Shown here: in pieces, positions 33,222 to 43,537 of the stretch
Numbering within the stretch: the first letter of the stretch is position 1
How the letters are laid out: each line of letters opens with the position of its first letter
NCBI GenBank assembly: GCA_965247385.1
Contig: CBDFHG010000006.1
Span: forward strand, 248,001 to 312,000
Source of the DNA: Thermohalobaculum sp965247385
GTDB taxonomy: Bacteria; Pseudomonadota; Alphaproteobacteria; Rhodobacterales; Rhodobacteraceae
Direction: 5' to 3'
DNA: 64,000 nt
Position numbers and translations under genes: made by a program
The notes under the pieces: generated by a model
What the model was told of the DNA's origin: nothing
Databases searched by the model: none
What the model saw: only the letters and a program-made list of their open reading frames with translations

Positions 33222-35294
33222 GTGGCGAACAAGAAGAAAGCCAAGGCCCCGGGCAAACGCAAGGGCAAGGCGAATAATAAGGCAAAGAACAAGAAACCCG
33301 GCCTGATCGGCCGGGCGGTTCGCTATGTTTTTGGTGGCATTTTCCGCATTTTCTGGGCCTTCTTCTGGCGCGCCGGGTTGGTTGGCGCCCTGGTCCTGGC
33401 GGCGGCGACCGGGTTTTATTACCTCAAGCTCCCGGCGCATGAGGACCTGTTCGATGGCCGCGGCACCGGCTCGGTGACCATGCTGGACCGTTTCGGCAAC
33501 GTCTTCGCCTGGCGCGGCGAGCAATATGGTGGGGAACTGGGGGTGAATGAGGTCTCGCCCCATTTGGTCCATGCGGTCATCGCCACCGAAGACAAGCGCT
33601 ACTACGGCCATTACGGCGTCGATCCCATTGGCATTACCAGGGCGATGTATTCCAACCTGCGCGCCGGGCGGCTGGTGCAGGGCGGCTCGACGCTAACCCA
33701 GCAGGTTGCCAAGAACGTCTTCCTCACCGCCGAGCGCAGCATCGAGCGCAAGCTCAAGGAATTGCCGATGGCGCTGGCGCTGGAGATGAAATACTCCAAG
33801 GAGCAGATCCTCTCGATCTATCTCAACCGGGTTTATCTGGGCGCCGGAACCTACGGTTTCGAGGCCGCCAGTCAACGCTACTTCGGCAAGTCGGCGCGAA
33901 TCTTGAACCCGGCCGAGGCGGCGATGCTGGCAGGCCTGCTGCGCGCGCCGTCGCGCTATGCGCCGACCAACGACCTTGGCCGTTCGCAGGGCCGCGCCAG
34001 CGTCATCATCCGACTGATGGAGGAGCAGGGTTATCTGAGCCAGACCCAGGTGATCCAGGCGTTGTCCGATCCGGCGACACTGAGCCAGGCGGCAGCGGCC
34101 CGCGCCGGGGGCTATTTCGCCGACTGGATCATGGAGACCGCACCCGCCTATCTGGCCAAGGACACGACCGAGGATGTCACCATCGCCACTACCTTCGAGC
34201 CGGCCGTGCAACGAGCGGCGGAGGACGCGTTGGCCGCCGTATTCGAGACCAAGGTCAAGAAGGGCAGCGCTGCCCAGGTCGCCATCGTGGTGATGACCCC
34301 TGAGGGTGCGGTTCGCGCTATGATCGGCGGTCACGCGACCGGGGTCGGCCAGTTCAACCGCGCAACCCATGCCAAACGCCAGACCGGCAGCGCCTTCAAG
34401 GCGGTGGTTTACGCGGCGGCGTTGGAGGCAGGGATGAATCCGATGGACATCATCGTCGATGAGCCGTTGCGCATTGGCAAATGGTCGCCGGAAAACTACG
34501 ACCGCAAGTATCGCGGCGCTATCACCCTGACCGAGGCGTTGGCGAAATCGATCAACACGGTGGCCGTCAGGGTATCGGAGCGCGTCGGACAGGACCGGGT
34601 GCGCGGCCTGGCCACGGCCATGGGCATCACCACGCCGCTGGCGCCAGGCCCGGCGATCGCGCTGGGCACCTCGGAGGCGACGCTGATCGACATGACCGGG
34701 GTCTTCGCCACGATCGCTAATCGTGGCCGCGCCGCGCCGCCGCGCGGCGTCCGCGAAATTCACCTGCGCGGCGACGACACCGCGCTATTGCGCGAAACCG
34801 GTGGGCTGGGCGATCGAGTGCTGTCGGAACGCAGCGCCGGGCTGCTGACATACATGCTGCGCGAGGTCGTCGAGACCGGCACCGGACGGCGCGCCCGATT
34901 AGCGGATCGCGACGTCGCGGGCAAGACCGGTACCACCCAGGCGGCGCGCGACGCCTGGTTCATCGGGTTCACCGCCGACTATGTGGTCGGGGTGTGGATG
35001 GGCAACGACGACAACGCGCCCTTGACCGGCGTTGCGGGCGGCGGTTTGCCGGCCCAGATCTGGCGCGAGACCGCGCAGCGTATCCACGAGGGGGTGCCGC
35101 CGAACCCGCTCTACACCGCGACACCGGAGGCCGGCGCGACCCTGCTCAGCAGCAATTCGGGCGGAGGTTCACGCCGCGACGGTTCGGTCGTCGAGCGGGT
35201 GTTCTTCGATGTGTTGCGTAGCCTGACCGGCGGCGGTGACAACAACCGGACTGGTGGATCGAAATTCGATCCGCAAGCCGGGGCGGATCGGTAG
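33222..35294 (+). CDS. Class A penicillin-binding protein (PBP1A-like)
   Basis: The 690-residue bifunctional peptidoglycan synthase has a Lys-rich cytoplasmic tail, one membrane span near residues 45-65 and a GT51 transglycosylase with the catalytic Glu in ATEDKRYYGHYGVD, QGGSTLTQQVAKN and KLKELPMALALE. A transpeptidase follows with SXXK as SAFK, SXN as SIN, and KTGTT. It starts with GTG at 33222. The C-terminal tail is Gly/Asn-rich and disordered. The frame is intact, in contrast to the flanking IS debris. Confidence 0.93.
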   Translation: MANKKKAKAPGKRKGKANNKAKNKKPGLIGRAVRYVFGGIFRIFWAFFWRAGLVGALVLAAATGFYYLKLPAHEDLFDGRGTGSVTMLDRFGNVFAWRGEQYGGELGVNEVSPHLVHAVIATEDKRYYGHYGVDPIGITRAMYSNLRAGRLVQGGSTLTQQVAKNVFLTAERSIERKLKELPMALALEMKYSKEQILSIYLNRVYLGAGTYGFEAASQRYFGKSARILNPAEAAMLAGLLRAPSRYAPTNDLGRSQGRASVIIRLMEEQGYLSQTQVIQALSDPATLSQAAAARAGGYFADWIMETAPAYLAKDTTEDVTIATTFEPAVQRAAEDALAAVFETKVKKGSAAQVAIVVMTPEGAVRAMIGGHATGVGQFNRATHAKRQTGSAFKAVVYAAALEAGMNPMDIIVDEPLRIGKWSPENYDRKYRGAITLTEALAKSINTVAVRVSERVGQDRVRGLATAMGITTPLAPGPAIALGTSEATLIDMTGVFATIANRGRAAPPRGVREIHLRGDDTALLRETGGLGDRVLSERSAGLLTYMLREVVETGTGRRARLADRDVAGKTGTTQAARDAWFIGFTADYVVGVWMGNDDNAPLTGVAGGGLPAQIWRETAQRIHEGVPPNPLYTATPEAGATLLSSNSGGGSRRDGSVVERVFFDVLRSLTGGGDNNRTGGSKFDPQAGADR

Positions 35295-35332
35295 AGCCTT
35301 ATCGATGAATCGGAGATCATGGATAAGGCTCT
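35293..35332. repeat. 11-bp inverted repeat after the PBP gene
   Basis: AGAGCCTTATC and its complement GATAAGGCTCT are separated by 18 bases. The left arm includes the PBP stop and the right arm includes the stop of the IS481 remnant on the other strand. It may be a bidirectional terminator or the end of the IS. Confidence 0.5.
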
Positions 35333-36100
35333 AGCTGTTTGGTCCCGGGATGCGATGGTCAGGTTGAAGTCTGAACCGTTCTGGCTCGGAAGACCACTTG
35401 CTTGAGATGAACTCAAAGAACGGTGAGACCTTTGAGCGTCTTGAGGCGCTTGGCGAAGTTGCAGGCATCGAGAAACGTCTTGAGATGCTCTCGCAATCGA
35501 TCATGTGTCTTGTAATGATATCTCCGAACGGTGGCGTCCTTGATCGTTCGGTTCATCCGTTCGACCTGTCCGTTCGTCCAGGGATGGTTCGGCTTGGTCA
35601 AGCGATGATCTATGTCGTTCCGGGCGCCGGCCAGTTCGAAAGAATGGCAGCGGAACAACTTCTTGTCGGCGAGCATGCGCTTGATGTCCTTGGGCCGCCA
35701 GCCATCACCAGTCGGTTCGGTGAACTGCGTTCCGTTATCGGTTAGCACCGTGTGAACCCGATAGGGAACGGTATCGATCACCCGGCGCAGGAAATCGGCG
35801 GCGATGCGCCTGGTGGCGCGCTCATGCAACTCTGCGAAGGCGAATTTCGACGTTCGGTCAATGGCGACGAACATGTAGAGCTTGCCCTCCTCGGTCCATA
35901 CCACGGCGATGTCGAGGTGGAAGTAGCCGATCGGGCAGGCCTTGAACTTCTTCTTCGGCTTCGATCCCTCCACCTCCGGCAGGCGGCTGATGTCGTGGCG
36001 CTGGAAGCAGCGGTGCAGAGACGAGCGGGTCAGGTGCGGCATCGACGCCTGCAGTGCGTAAAGGCAGTCGTCTTCACAGCAGCGGACCTTCGCTGCAAAT
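35331..36100 (-). pseudogene. IS481-family transposase remnant
   Basis: The minus-strand frame holds MPHLTRSSLHRCFQRHDISRLP, the DDE core FHLDIAVVWTEEGKLYMFVAIDRTSKFAF, TVLTDNGTQF and HPWTNGQVERMNRTIKDATVRRYHY. A frameshift near 35425 separates the true end (FFEFISSKWSSEPERF). Upstream, residues such as CLYALQ continue in another frame until about 36100, and the N-terminal HTH is lost. Confidence 0.85.
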
Positions 36101-36249
36101 ACGCCCGATGTCCGATTCGGGAAACGGAGCTGTCCGAATCATAAAAGCCACACTCCGGCGAGCAAGTTTTTCTCGCATCTGGCGCGCCCGCATTGTACCG
36201 TGTATGCATTGCAGAAAAGACCAGTTCTTGAGGTTCGCAGAAGGACGTT

Positions 36250-37332
36250 ATGGCATCCGCGCAGCAGTTCATCGGGCTTGTGAAAAGCCACGCAGAGGGT
36301 GATGTTGATCGGTTCTATGATCTGGCGATGCAGCTCTCTGCGGTCGAAGAGCAGAAGGGGCACACCCGGCTGGCTGAACAACTGCGCCAGTGGGCAGAGG
36401 CTGGCCAGAAAGCGACCGCATCCCGTACGCCTGAAATTACGCCGATCGCCACCCCGCGCGGCGACCTGGCACAGATCCTTGCTGCCTCATACCCCACGGA
36501 ACGTCTTGTCGATGTCATTTTGCCAACTTGGATCGAACAAGATCTCGCTCACATCGTGGTCGAGACGAAGATGCGCGAGAAGCTTGAGGAGAAGGGCCTG
36601 AAACCCCGTCGGCAGGTGTTGCTGTCTGGTCCTCCAGGAACCGGAAAGACACTCAGCGCCTCCGCACTTGCCGGTGAGCTTCATTTCCCGCTCTTCTCGG
36701 TCATGCTGCATGGCCTCATCACCAAGTTCATGGGAGAAACCGCTCAAAAGCTGAAGATGGTGTTCGATGCCGTGAAGACCACGCGCGGCGTCTATCTGTT
36801 CGATGAGATTGATGCTCTTGCTGCGGCAAGGGGAGGCGAGAACGATGTCGGCGAGGCTCGCCGCGTCCTCAATTCCTTCCTGCAATTCCTTGATGAAGAC
36901 ATGGGGCCTTCCATCGTCGTTGCCACAACGAACATGCCGGGCATTCTCGACCGCGCCATCCTACGCCGCTTTGATCTCGTGCTGCCCTATGAAATGCCCG
37001 ATGCTAATTCCATCCGGCAGGCTCTCGAGCGCCGCCTTATAGGTTTCTCCTTGGGCCGAATGGGCTGGAAGCGCGTGACCGACTGTGCTGCGGGCCTATC
37101 GACCGCCGATGTCGTCGCAGCTGCCGAAGATGCAGCGCGAAGGGCGGTGCTCAACGATTCCGATAAGATTGCGACACACGATTTGATGGATGCTCTCGAA
37201 CGTCGTCGCTCACTGCAATGTTTAGGGATGGAGGACAATGCCAAGAGATCTGCGTCACTTTTATCTCAAGGACCTTGGAAGAAGCCACCCGTTCCGAGCG
37301 AAAGGCGGGGGTGGCGGCAAAAGGCCAAGTGA
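36250..37332 (+). CDS. ietA: AAA+ ATPase of an ietAS-like pair (IetA)
   Basis: The 360-residue ATPase has an N-terminal helical region, Walker A GPPGTGKT, Walker B VYLFDEIDAL, sensor ATTNMP and arginine finger region RAILRRFDLVLPY. Together with the downstream subtilase it matches the IetA/IetS arrangement, first described as a toxin-antitoxin and stability module on Agrobacterium plasmids and later as an anti-phage pair. An AGAAGGA site precedes the ATG. Its last 95 bases overlap the protease gene. The frame is intact. Confidence 0.85.
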   Translation: MASAQQFIGLVKSHAEGDVDRFYDLAMQLSAVEEQKGHTRLAEQLRQWAEAGQKATASRTPEITPIATPRGDLAQILAASYPTERLVDVILPTWIEQDLAHIVVETKMREKLEEKGLKPRRQVLLSGPPGTGKTLSASALAGELHFPLFSVMLHGLITKFMGETAQKLKMVFDAVKTTRGVYLFDEIDALAAARGGENDVGEARRVLNSFLQFLDEDMGPSIVVATTNMPGILDRAILRRFDLVLPYEMPDANSIRQALERRLIGFSLGRMGWKRVTDCAAGLSTADVVAAAEDAARRAVLNDSDKIATHDLMDALERRRSLQCLGMEDNAKRSASLLSQGPWKKPPVPSERRGWRQKAK

Positions 37333-39703
37333 CGTCCCAAACCGGGCTGCCCATGCCCGGGCTCTTTTGCAGGCCATCGATGCCCTTCCCGATATCGAGG
37401 CAGCAGAGCTTCCGGGGGTCTATCTTGAGGTCACAGGGCACCGGAACGAGCGACTGAAAAAGGACAGCCTCGATTCCAGCGACCTCACTCTGCTTCGCTA
37501 CGAAGACGGAGAGCGGACGGGAGCCAATCAGGAAAGTGCGACCGTCTTCGCAACGGCAAGGGGTATCGAGAAACTCCGCAAGAAGGTCGATCAGTTCAGG
37601 ACTGAGAACACCAAGGATCGCAGCAAAGACGGAGAGGTCATTCCCGTCCGCCCTAGGAATGCAGACCTAGTCCAGAGCATTTCAGCAATCACGGAGGCCG
37701 GACTGCGCGCCCTATGGCGCAGCCCCGACGGCAAGTTCCCTGAGGGGAATGGCGCAGCTAACTGGGAGGTCTGGCTCGATCCCGATGAAGCGGACACCTT
37801 CATTCAGCTGGCGCCCGAATATGGAGTGACGATCGGTGCAGAGCGTCTGGAGTTTCCCGAAGATGTTGTTGTCATCGGCAATGGCACGCGCGACGCCCTT
37901 GCCACGGCGGTCCGGCGGATAGGCGGCGTCCGTGCCATGGCCGCACCGACAGTCACGGCAGATTTTTTCGATGGAATGGATGTGCAGGAACAGGCTGAAT
38001 GGGTCGATGATCTTGTTCAAAGGACCAACCATCCGCCGCACCCCGATCCTGGCTATATCACGCTCATGGACACCGGCGTCAGCCGTGCGCATCCCCTGAT
38101 CCAAGCCTCCTTGTCGACCGATGATCGCCATGCGGCGAACCCCGCTTGGGGGCTGGAGGACGTCAAAGGTCACGGCACACAAATGGCGGGTCTCGCCCTT
38201 TATGGGGATCTGACGCCAAAGCTCCAACAAGCGAGTCCTGTCGAGATCGGTTATCGCCTAGAGTCGGCGAAACTCCTGCCCGATGCGGGAGAAAATTCCC
38301 ACCATCTTCTCGGGGCCGTGACCCGTGATGCCGTCGATGCCGTTGAACAAAATCATCCGCGGCGACGCACATTCACCATGGCCACAACAACGGGCGAAGA
38401 CACGCCCCATGATGGCGCGCCGACGTCCTGATCTAGCGAGATCGACCAGCTCACCGCCGGCGTTTCGGGTGACGTCGACACCAAGCGTCTCATGCTGATT
38501 TCAGCCGGGAACACCGACAATTTCTCTTTCGGCGCGGGGAACTATCTCGACACCTGCGACCATGAGGATAACGAGGTTGAGTCCCCGGCGCAGGCTTGGA
38601 ACGCGCTCTGTGTTGGTGCCTATACGGAAAAGACGCAATTGCCCGAAGGCGAAGGCACCAAAGCGGTGGCACCATTCGGTGATCTCTCCCCCGCGTCGCG
38701 CACCGCATCCTGGACATCCCATTGGCCCCTGAAACCCGATGTCGTTCTCGATGGCGGGAACTGGGCTGCCAGTGCAATGCCCCCACCGATGCGGCACGGG
38801 TGGCTATCGCTCCTTTCGACGCATCATCAATATCCGCGGCGATCATTCTCCTTCACTTACGACACCAGCGCCGCTACCGCCTTGGCGGCGAAAGAGATTA
38901 CGGAGCTCTGGTCGGACTACCCGAACCTTTGGCCCGAAACGGTGCGCGGGCTCTATGCCTCGTCGCCCCGTTGGACCCCGCAGATGCTGTCGCATCTCCC
39001 CGAAAACCCACAGAAGGGAAGCTATGCGCCGCTCTTCCAGCGGTACGGATATGGCGTCCCCGATATGGAACGGGCGCGCCGTAGCGCCTCCAATGCGTTG
39101 ACGCTGATCGTCGAGGATACGATCACGCCGTACGGTCTGTCAGAAAGGACCGGCGGCGATATCTACAATGAAATGAAACTCTTCACCTTGCCATGGCCGG
39201 TGGAGACTTTGCGGGCCCATGGTAACTCCGAGGTCACGCTGCGCGTTACGCTCAGCTCGTTTATCGCGCCCAACCCGTCTGAGGCGTCGCGCGGATCGAG
39301 ATATCGCTATGCGTCACACAATCTGCGGTTCAAGCTGAATCGATCAGATGAGAACGCACAACAATTCATGGCTCGCATTAGCAAGGTCGACGAGCAACCG
39401 GTCGGTCCTGGAAGTGCTGAGGACGACCTATGGCAGTTTGGTAGCGACCGCCGCGATGTCGGGACTCTGCATATAGATCAATTGACGTGCAAGGCGTCCG
39501 ATCTGGCTCGGCGCAATCTCATCTCAGCCCACCCTGTAACCGGCTGGTGGAAGTCGAAGGCGCGTCTTCAAGATGGTCTGCCGACAGTTCGGTATGCGCT
39601 CATCGTAGAAATCGATGCGGAGCACGTTCAAGGCGAATTGTATGCAGAGGTTCAGGCAGCTGTCGAAGCAATGGCGCAAGTTGGAACTGCTATCGTTGTA
39701 TAG
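37238..39703 (+). pseudogene. ietS: Subtilisin-like protease of the ietAS-like pair (IetS) with one in-frame TGA
   Basis: The frame runs 821 codons with a single TGA at 38429-38431 (codon 398), where PTS-stop-SSEIDQL stands for an expected Trp (TGG). Upstream lie the catalytic Asp (TLMDTGVS) and His (KGHGTQMAGLAL); downstream lies the catalytic Ser (YDTSAATALAA). No other defect was seen, so this looks like a fresh nonsense mutation, or less likely recoding. As it stands the product would end between His and Ser and be inactive. The start ATG overlaps ietA. Confidence 0.85.
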
Positions 39704-39730
39704 ACGGAAAGCAGTCATAAGAATGCGCGC

Positions 39731-40636
39731 TTGACGGCGTTGGGTCGAGCAGAACTTGCGCGCCGCGTACTTGTCGAAGGACCGCCCGCGAGACGGGTTG
39801 CCGCCTCGTTCGGTGTCTGCGTCAAGACGGTACGCAAGTGGTTGGCCCGGTTCGAAGCCGAGGGTGAAGAGGGGCTGAGGGACCGATCCTCGCGCCCGCA
39901 CCAGCTCTATCGCCCGACCCCGGGCGACGTTATGGATCGGATCGCGGCGCATCGCCGCCGAGCCGGGCGTTTCGCCCGCCACCGTCAGCCGGGTTCTGCG
40001 CCGCCTCGACCTGAACCGGATGCGCGACCTGGAGCCGGCCGAGCCGGTGCGCCGCTATGAGCGCGCGCGCGCGCCGGCGAGCTGATCCACATCGATATCA
40101 AGAAGCTCGGACGCTTCGAGCGCGTCGGCCACCGCATCACCGGCGACAGGCGGGGCCAGAGCAACAGCCGCGGGGCTGGCTGGGAGTATGTGCATGTGTG
40201 TGTCGACGACCACTCGCGCATCGCCTTCCCCAGCATCCACCCTGACGAGAAGGCGGTCAGTGCCATCGCCTTCCTCAAGGCCGCCGTTGCCTTCTACGCG
40301 AGCCTCGGCGTCACCGTCGAGCGGGTGATGACCGATAACGGAAGCTGCTACAAGTCCTTCGCCTTCCGCGACGCCTGCAAGGTGCTGGGGCTGCGCCATA
40401 TCCGGACAAAACCCTATACGCCCAAGACCAACGGCAAGGCGGAACGCTTCATCAAGACCGCCCTCAACGAATGGGCCTATGCGCGCACCTACCAAACCTC
40501 GGACCAGCGCGCCGCCCACCTGCCCGAGTGGACACACAGCTACAATTGGCATCGCCCGCATGGCGGAACAGGATCAGAGAAACCAATCAGCAGACTCGGC
40601 CTGGCCGGAGACAACCTGTTGAGGTTGCACATCTAG
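39731..40636 (+). pseudogene. IS481-family transposase, frameshifted and internally deleted
   Basis: The N-terminal HTH part (VAASFGVCVKTVRKWLARFEAEGEEGLRDRSSRP) is in one frame and a short middle part (GVSPATVSRVLRRLDLNRMRDLEP) in another. The DDE core follows (IHIDIKKLGRFERVGHRITG, VHVCVDDHSRIAF, VMTDNGSCYKS, KPYTPKTNGKAERFIKTAL). About 15 residues are missing where the first shift occurs. It lies directly after ietS. Confidence 0.85.
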
Positions 40637-40886
40637 CGCGTTTTTCGGCGATCCGAATCACGTTTTCCTCTCCTCCGAAAAGCTTAAAAATTTTGAATAT
40701 CATTATATTTCAGCAACTTAACCACGTGCACAAATCTGTGCACTCACGCGTCTTCGGTCACATACCCGGCGAAACGCCCTCGAGCGATTTCCAGCAAAGT
40801 GAGTTCACTTTGCGACTCGGAGATCGCAGCAATTCCATGAGCTAGAGCACGGCTGGTTCAGATCCTATCTGACCAAGATGGCACAA
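40637..40886. other. Intergenic before IS1182 copy 3
   Basis: No gene seen. It is AT-rich in 40670-40720. A short hairpin GTGCACA/TGTGCAC stands at 40726-40743. Confidence 0.4.
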
Positions 40887-42377
40887 CAGCCCGTTGACGA
40901 AGTCGGCCCTGGACACGAGCGGCCTGGTCTGATTCTATGATATTCTGATTTGACCGGGAGGTTCGCCGATGTCGATGGGACTGCAGAAGGATCGTCAGGG
41001 TGATTTGATGGTGGGCTGGGCGGAGATGCCGCGCTCGCCGGGTCATGTGTTTTACGACCGTCTTCAGTCGGTCCTGATTGAGGGCGGCTTCGACGACTTC
41101 GTCGAGGCGACCTGCCGGTGCTATTACGCGGCCAGGACGGGAGCGCCTTCGGTGCCGCCGGGGCGCTATTTCCGCATGCATCTGGTGGGCTACTTCGAGG
41201 GCATCGACTCTGAGCGCGGGCTGGAATGGCGCTGCTCGGATTCGCTGTCGCTGCGGGAGTTTCTGCGGCTGGAGAGCCGGGATCGTGTGCCGGACCATTC
41301 CTGGCTGTCGAAGACCCGCACGCGTCTGCCCCACGAGGTGCACGCGGTGGTCTTCGATTGGGTTCTGGCGCTGATCGCCGAGGCGGGTTTGGTGAAGGGC
41401 GACCGCATCGGGGTGGATGCCTCGACCATGGAGGCCAACGCGGCGCTGCGCAACATCGTGCGGCGCGACACGGGTGAGGGCTACCGGGAGATGCTGGAGC
41501 ATCTGGCCCGGGAGAGCGGCATCGAGACGCCCACGGCCGAGGACCTGGCGCGTCTGGACCGCAAGCGCAAGGGCAAGAAGCTCTCGAACCAGGATTGGGT
41601 TTCCAGGAGCGACCCCGAGGCCAGGGTCGCCAGGATGAAGGACGGCACGACCCATCTGGCCTACAAGCCCGAGCACGCGGTGGATCTGGACACCGGGGCG
41701 GTGGTGGCGGCCGAGTTGCACCCAGCCGATGAGGGCGACACCACGACGCTTTTCAAGACCCTGGCGGCGGCCGAGGCAAACCTCGAGGCGGTGGCTGCGG
41801 CACCGACGCCAGAGAGCCCGGCCGAATGCGTCACCGACAAGGGCTATTTCTCACGGGCGGTCTTGAAGGCCCTGGACGACAGTCCCTGGAAGACCCGGAT
41901 CGCCGAGCCCAGGCAGAAGGGCTTTTCGCGCTGGCGCGATGACCAGGCGGCGCGCCGGGCGGTCACCAACAACCGCGTGCGGCTCAAGTCCGGGGTCGCC
42001 CGCGATGCCTTCAAGCTGCGCGCCGAGATCGTCGAGCGCTCCTTTGCCCACACCCTCGATCGCGGCGGCATGCGCCGAACCTGGCTGCGCGGGCGCGAGA
42101 ACGTGCACAAGCGATACCTGCTTCACGTCGCCGGCCACAACCTCTCGTTGCTGATGCGCCAACTCATCGGTGCCGGCACCCCGCGCCAGGCTGTGGCGGG
42201 CGGATATGGCGGTGTTTTCGTGCTTGTTGCGCCCTCTGGAGCCGTTCTGGTCGCTCGGATCGTCCTCATCGTCTCGGAGGATGGCGAAACCGCCGACGCC
42301 GCGTTATGTTTCGTCGTGGGGTGAAACCCGGTCAAGTGGGGTGAAGCCCGGTAAATGGCGACTTTTTCAACGGGCTG
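40887..42377 (+). mobile_element. IS1182-type element (copy 3), intact
   Basis: The 1491-bp element has the same ends as copy 2 and target duplication ACAA at 40883-40886 and 42378-42381. Nearly no difference from copy 2 was seen, so both moved recently from one source. The transposase is complete. Confidence 0.95.
40969..42324 (+). CDS. IS1182-type transposase (copy 3)
   Basis: The 451-residue protein differs from copy 2 by one residue near the C-terminus (VARIVLIV instead of VAQIVLIV). All catalytic blocks (IGVDASTMEAN, VTDKGYFSRAVL, GMRRTWLRGRENVHKRY) are present. Confidence 0.95.
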   Translation: MSMGLQKDRQGDLMVGWAEMPRSPGHVFYDRLQSVLIEGGFDDFVEATCRCYYAARTGAPSVPPGRYFRMHLVGYFEGIDSERGLEWRCSDSLSLREFLRLESRDRVPDHSWLSKTRTRLPHEVHAVVFDWVLALIAEAGLVKGDRIGVDASTMEANAALRNIVRRDTGEGYREMLEHLARESGIETPTAEDLARLDRKRKGKKLSNQDWVSRSDPEARVARMKDGTTHLAYKPEHAVDLDTGAVVAAELHPADEGDTTTLFKTLAAAEANLEAVAAAPTPESPAECVTDKGYFSRAVLKALDDSPWKTRIAEPRQKGFSRWRDDQAARRAVTNNRVRLKSGVARDAFKLRAEIVERSFAHTLDRGGMRRTWLRGRENVHKRYLLHVAGHNLSLLMRQLIGAGTPRQAVAGGYGGVFVLVAPSGAVLVARIVLIVSEDGETADAALCFVVG

Positions 42378-42392
42378 ACAAGGCAATGGCGC

Positions 42393-42704
42393 TCACCCTT
42401 CGCCGGGCAGCACCTCGTCATAGCCTTCGATAATCAGGATGTCGGCAACACTGGCGCCTTTGCGGTAGGCCATCACCTCGGCGTATTCCGACGAGTGGTA
42501 GCAGTCCCGCGCCACCTGATAGCTGGGGAACTCGATCACCACGTTGCGCGAGCGGGCTTCGCCCTCGACAGCTTCGAACTGGCCGCCCCGGATCAGGAAG
42601 CGGGCGCCGTATTTTGCAAAGACGGGGCCGTTTGCCGCGACGTATTTCTTGTAGCCCTCCGGGTTGGTCACATCGACCCGCCCGATCCAGTATCCCTTTG
42701 CCAT
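42393..42704 (-). CDS. DUF1330 family protein
   Basis: This 103-residue dimeric ferredoxin-like alpha/beta barrel protein of the DUF1330 family has the usual landmarks: KGYWIGRVDVTNPEGYKKYVAANG, GARFLIRGGQFEAVEGE, VVIEFPSYQVARDCYHSSEY. The family function is unknown. It lies 11 bases after an IS target duplication and is intact. Confidence 0.92.
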   Translation of the reverse strand: MAKGYWIGRVDVTNPEGYKKYVAANGPVFAKYGARFLIRGGQFEAVEGEARSRNVVIEFPSYQVARDCYHSSEYAEVMAYRKGASVADILIIEGYDEVLPGEG

Positions 42705-42780
42705 GGATTTGGTTTCTCCCGCCTGGTTGGCCGTGCGCCGGGTGGAATATAGAGCGCGGGGCGGGTCGCTGCCAGCGTGC

Positions 42781-43494
42781 TTACCTGGCTTCGAAACTGA
42801 ACCCGTGCAGCCGCCGCCCCTCGCGCTTCAGCCAAGTGCGGTGGGGGCGGTAGCCGGGTAGAATCTGCTCCAGCACGTCCCAGTAACCGGGACCATGGTT
42901 CATCTCGACCAGATGCGCCGCCTCGTGCGCGGCGACATAATCCAGTATCTCGGGCGGCGCCATCGCCAGGCGCCAGGAGAAACTCAGCCGCCCCTCCGAC
43001 GTACACGAACCCCAGCGCGATCGGGTATCGCGCAGCGTGACCGCCACGGCCTGGCGACCCAACATCCCGGCATAGCGGTGTGCGGCCGGGACCAACGCGT
43101 CACGGGCGCGGGCCTTCAAAAAAGCCGCTACCCGGGGCCCGGCCTGAAAACCGCGCGCGCCCGCGCCGGACAGAATCAGCCGACCAGCCCCGAGTTGAGG
43201 TGCCCGGCGTGGCCCATCGGCAAGGTGGATCTCGACCTCATCCCCCGCCACCGGCAGGCGGGTGCCACCATCGACAACGACACGCAATGGATGGCGCGCC
43301 AGTGCCCGGGCCAGCCAGTCCGAGTGACGCATCAAGAACATCCGCGCCTCGGCCATCGGCACCCCCGGCGGCATCGTAAGTACCGCGCCATCGCTCTTTG
43401 GATCGAGCCGCAGCGTAAAGCGCCGGGCCCGCGCATTGACACGCAAGCGTACGGAAACTTTCCGGTTGTCGAGTTGGAAAAGCGTTTCGCCCAT
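42781..43494 (-). CDS. YgjP-like (SprT/M48-type) zinc metallopeptidase
   Basis: The 237-residue protein of the DUF45/YgjP family has the zinc motif HEAAH (VAAHEAAHLVEMNHGPGYW) and the family block RDTRSRWGSCTSEGRLSFSWRL. The start at 43494 (MGETLFQLDNRKVSVRLRVN) follows the conserved beginning; a frame extension to 43653 overlaps phaZ and is unlikely. It follows phaZ by 43 bases on the same strand. Confidence 0.85.
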   Translation of the reverse strand: MGETLFQLDNRKVSVRLRVNARARRFTLRLDPKSDGAVLTMPPGVPMAEARMFLMRHSDWLARALARHPLRVVVDGGTRLPVAGDEVEIHLADGPRRAPQLGAGRLILSGAGARGFQAGPRVAAFLKARARDALVPAAHRYAGMLGRQAVAVTLRDTRSRWGSCTSEGRLSFSWRLAMAPPEILDYVAAHEAAHLVEMNHGPGYWDVLEQILPGYRPHRTWLKREGRRLHGFSFEAR

Positions 43495-43537
43495 GGCGGC
43501 GAGACTGCCGCCCGGCGGGCTGGGGATCAAGCCCCGA

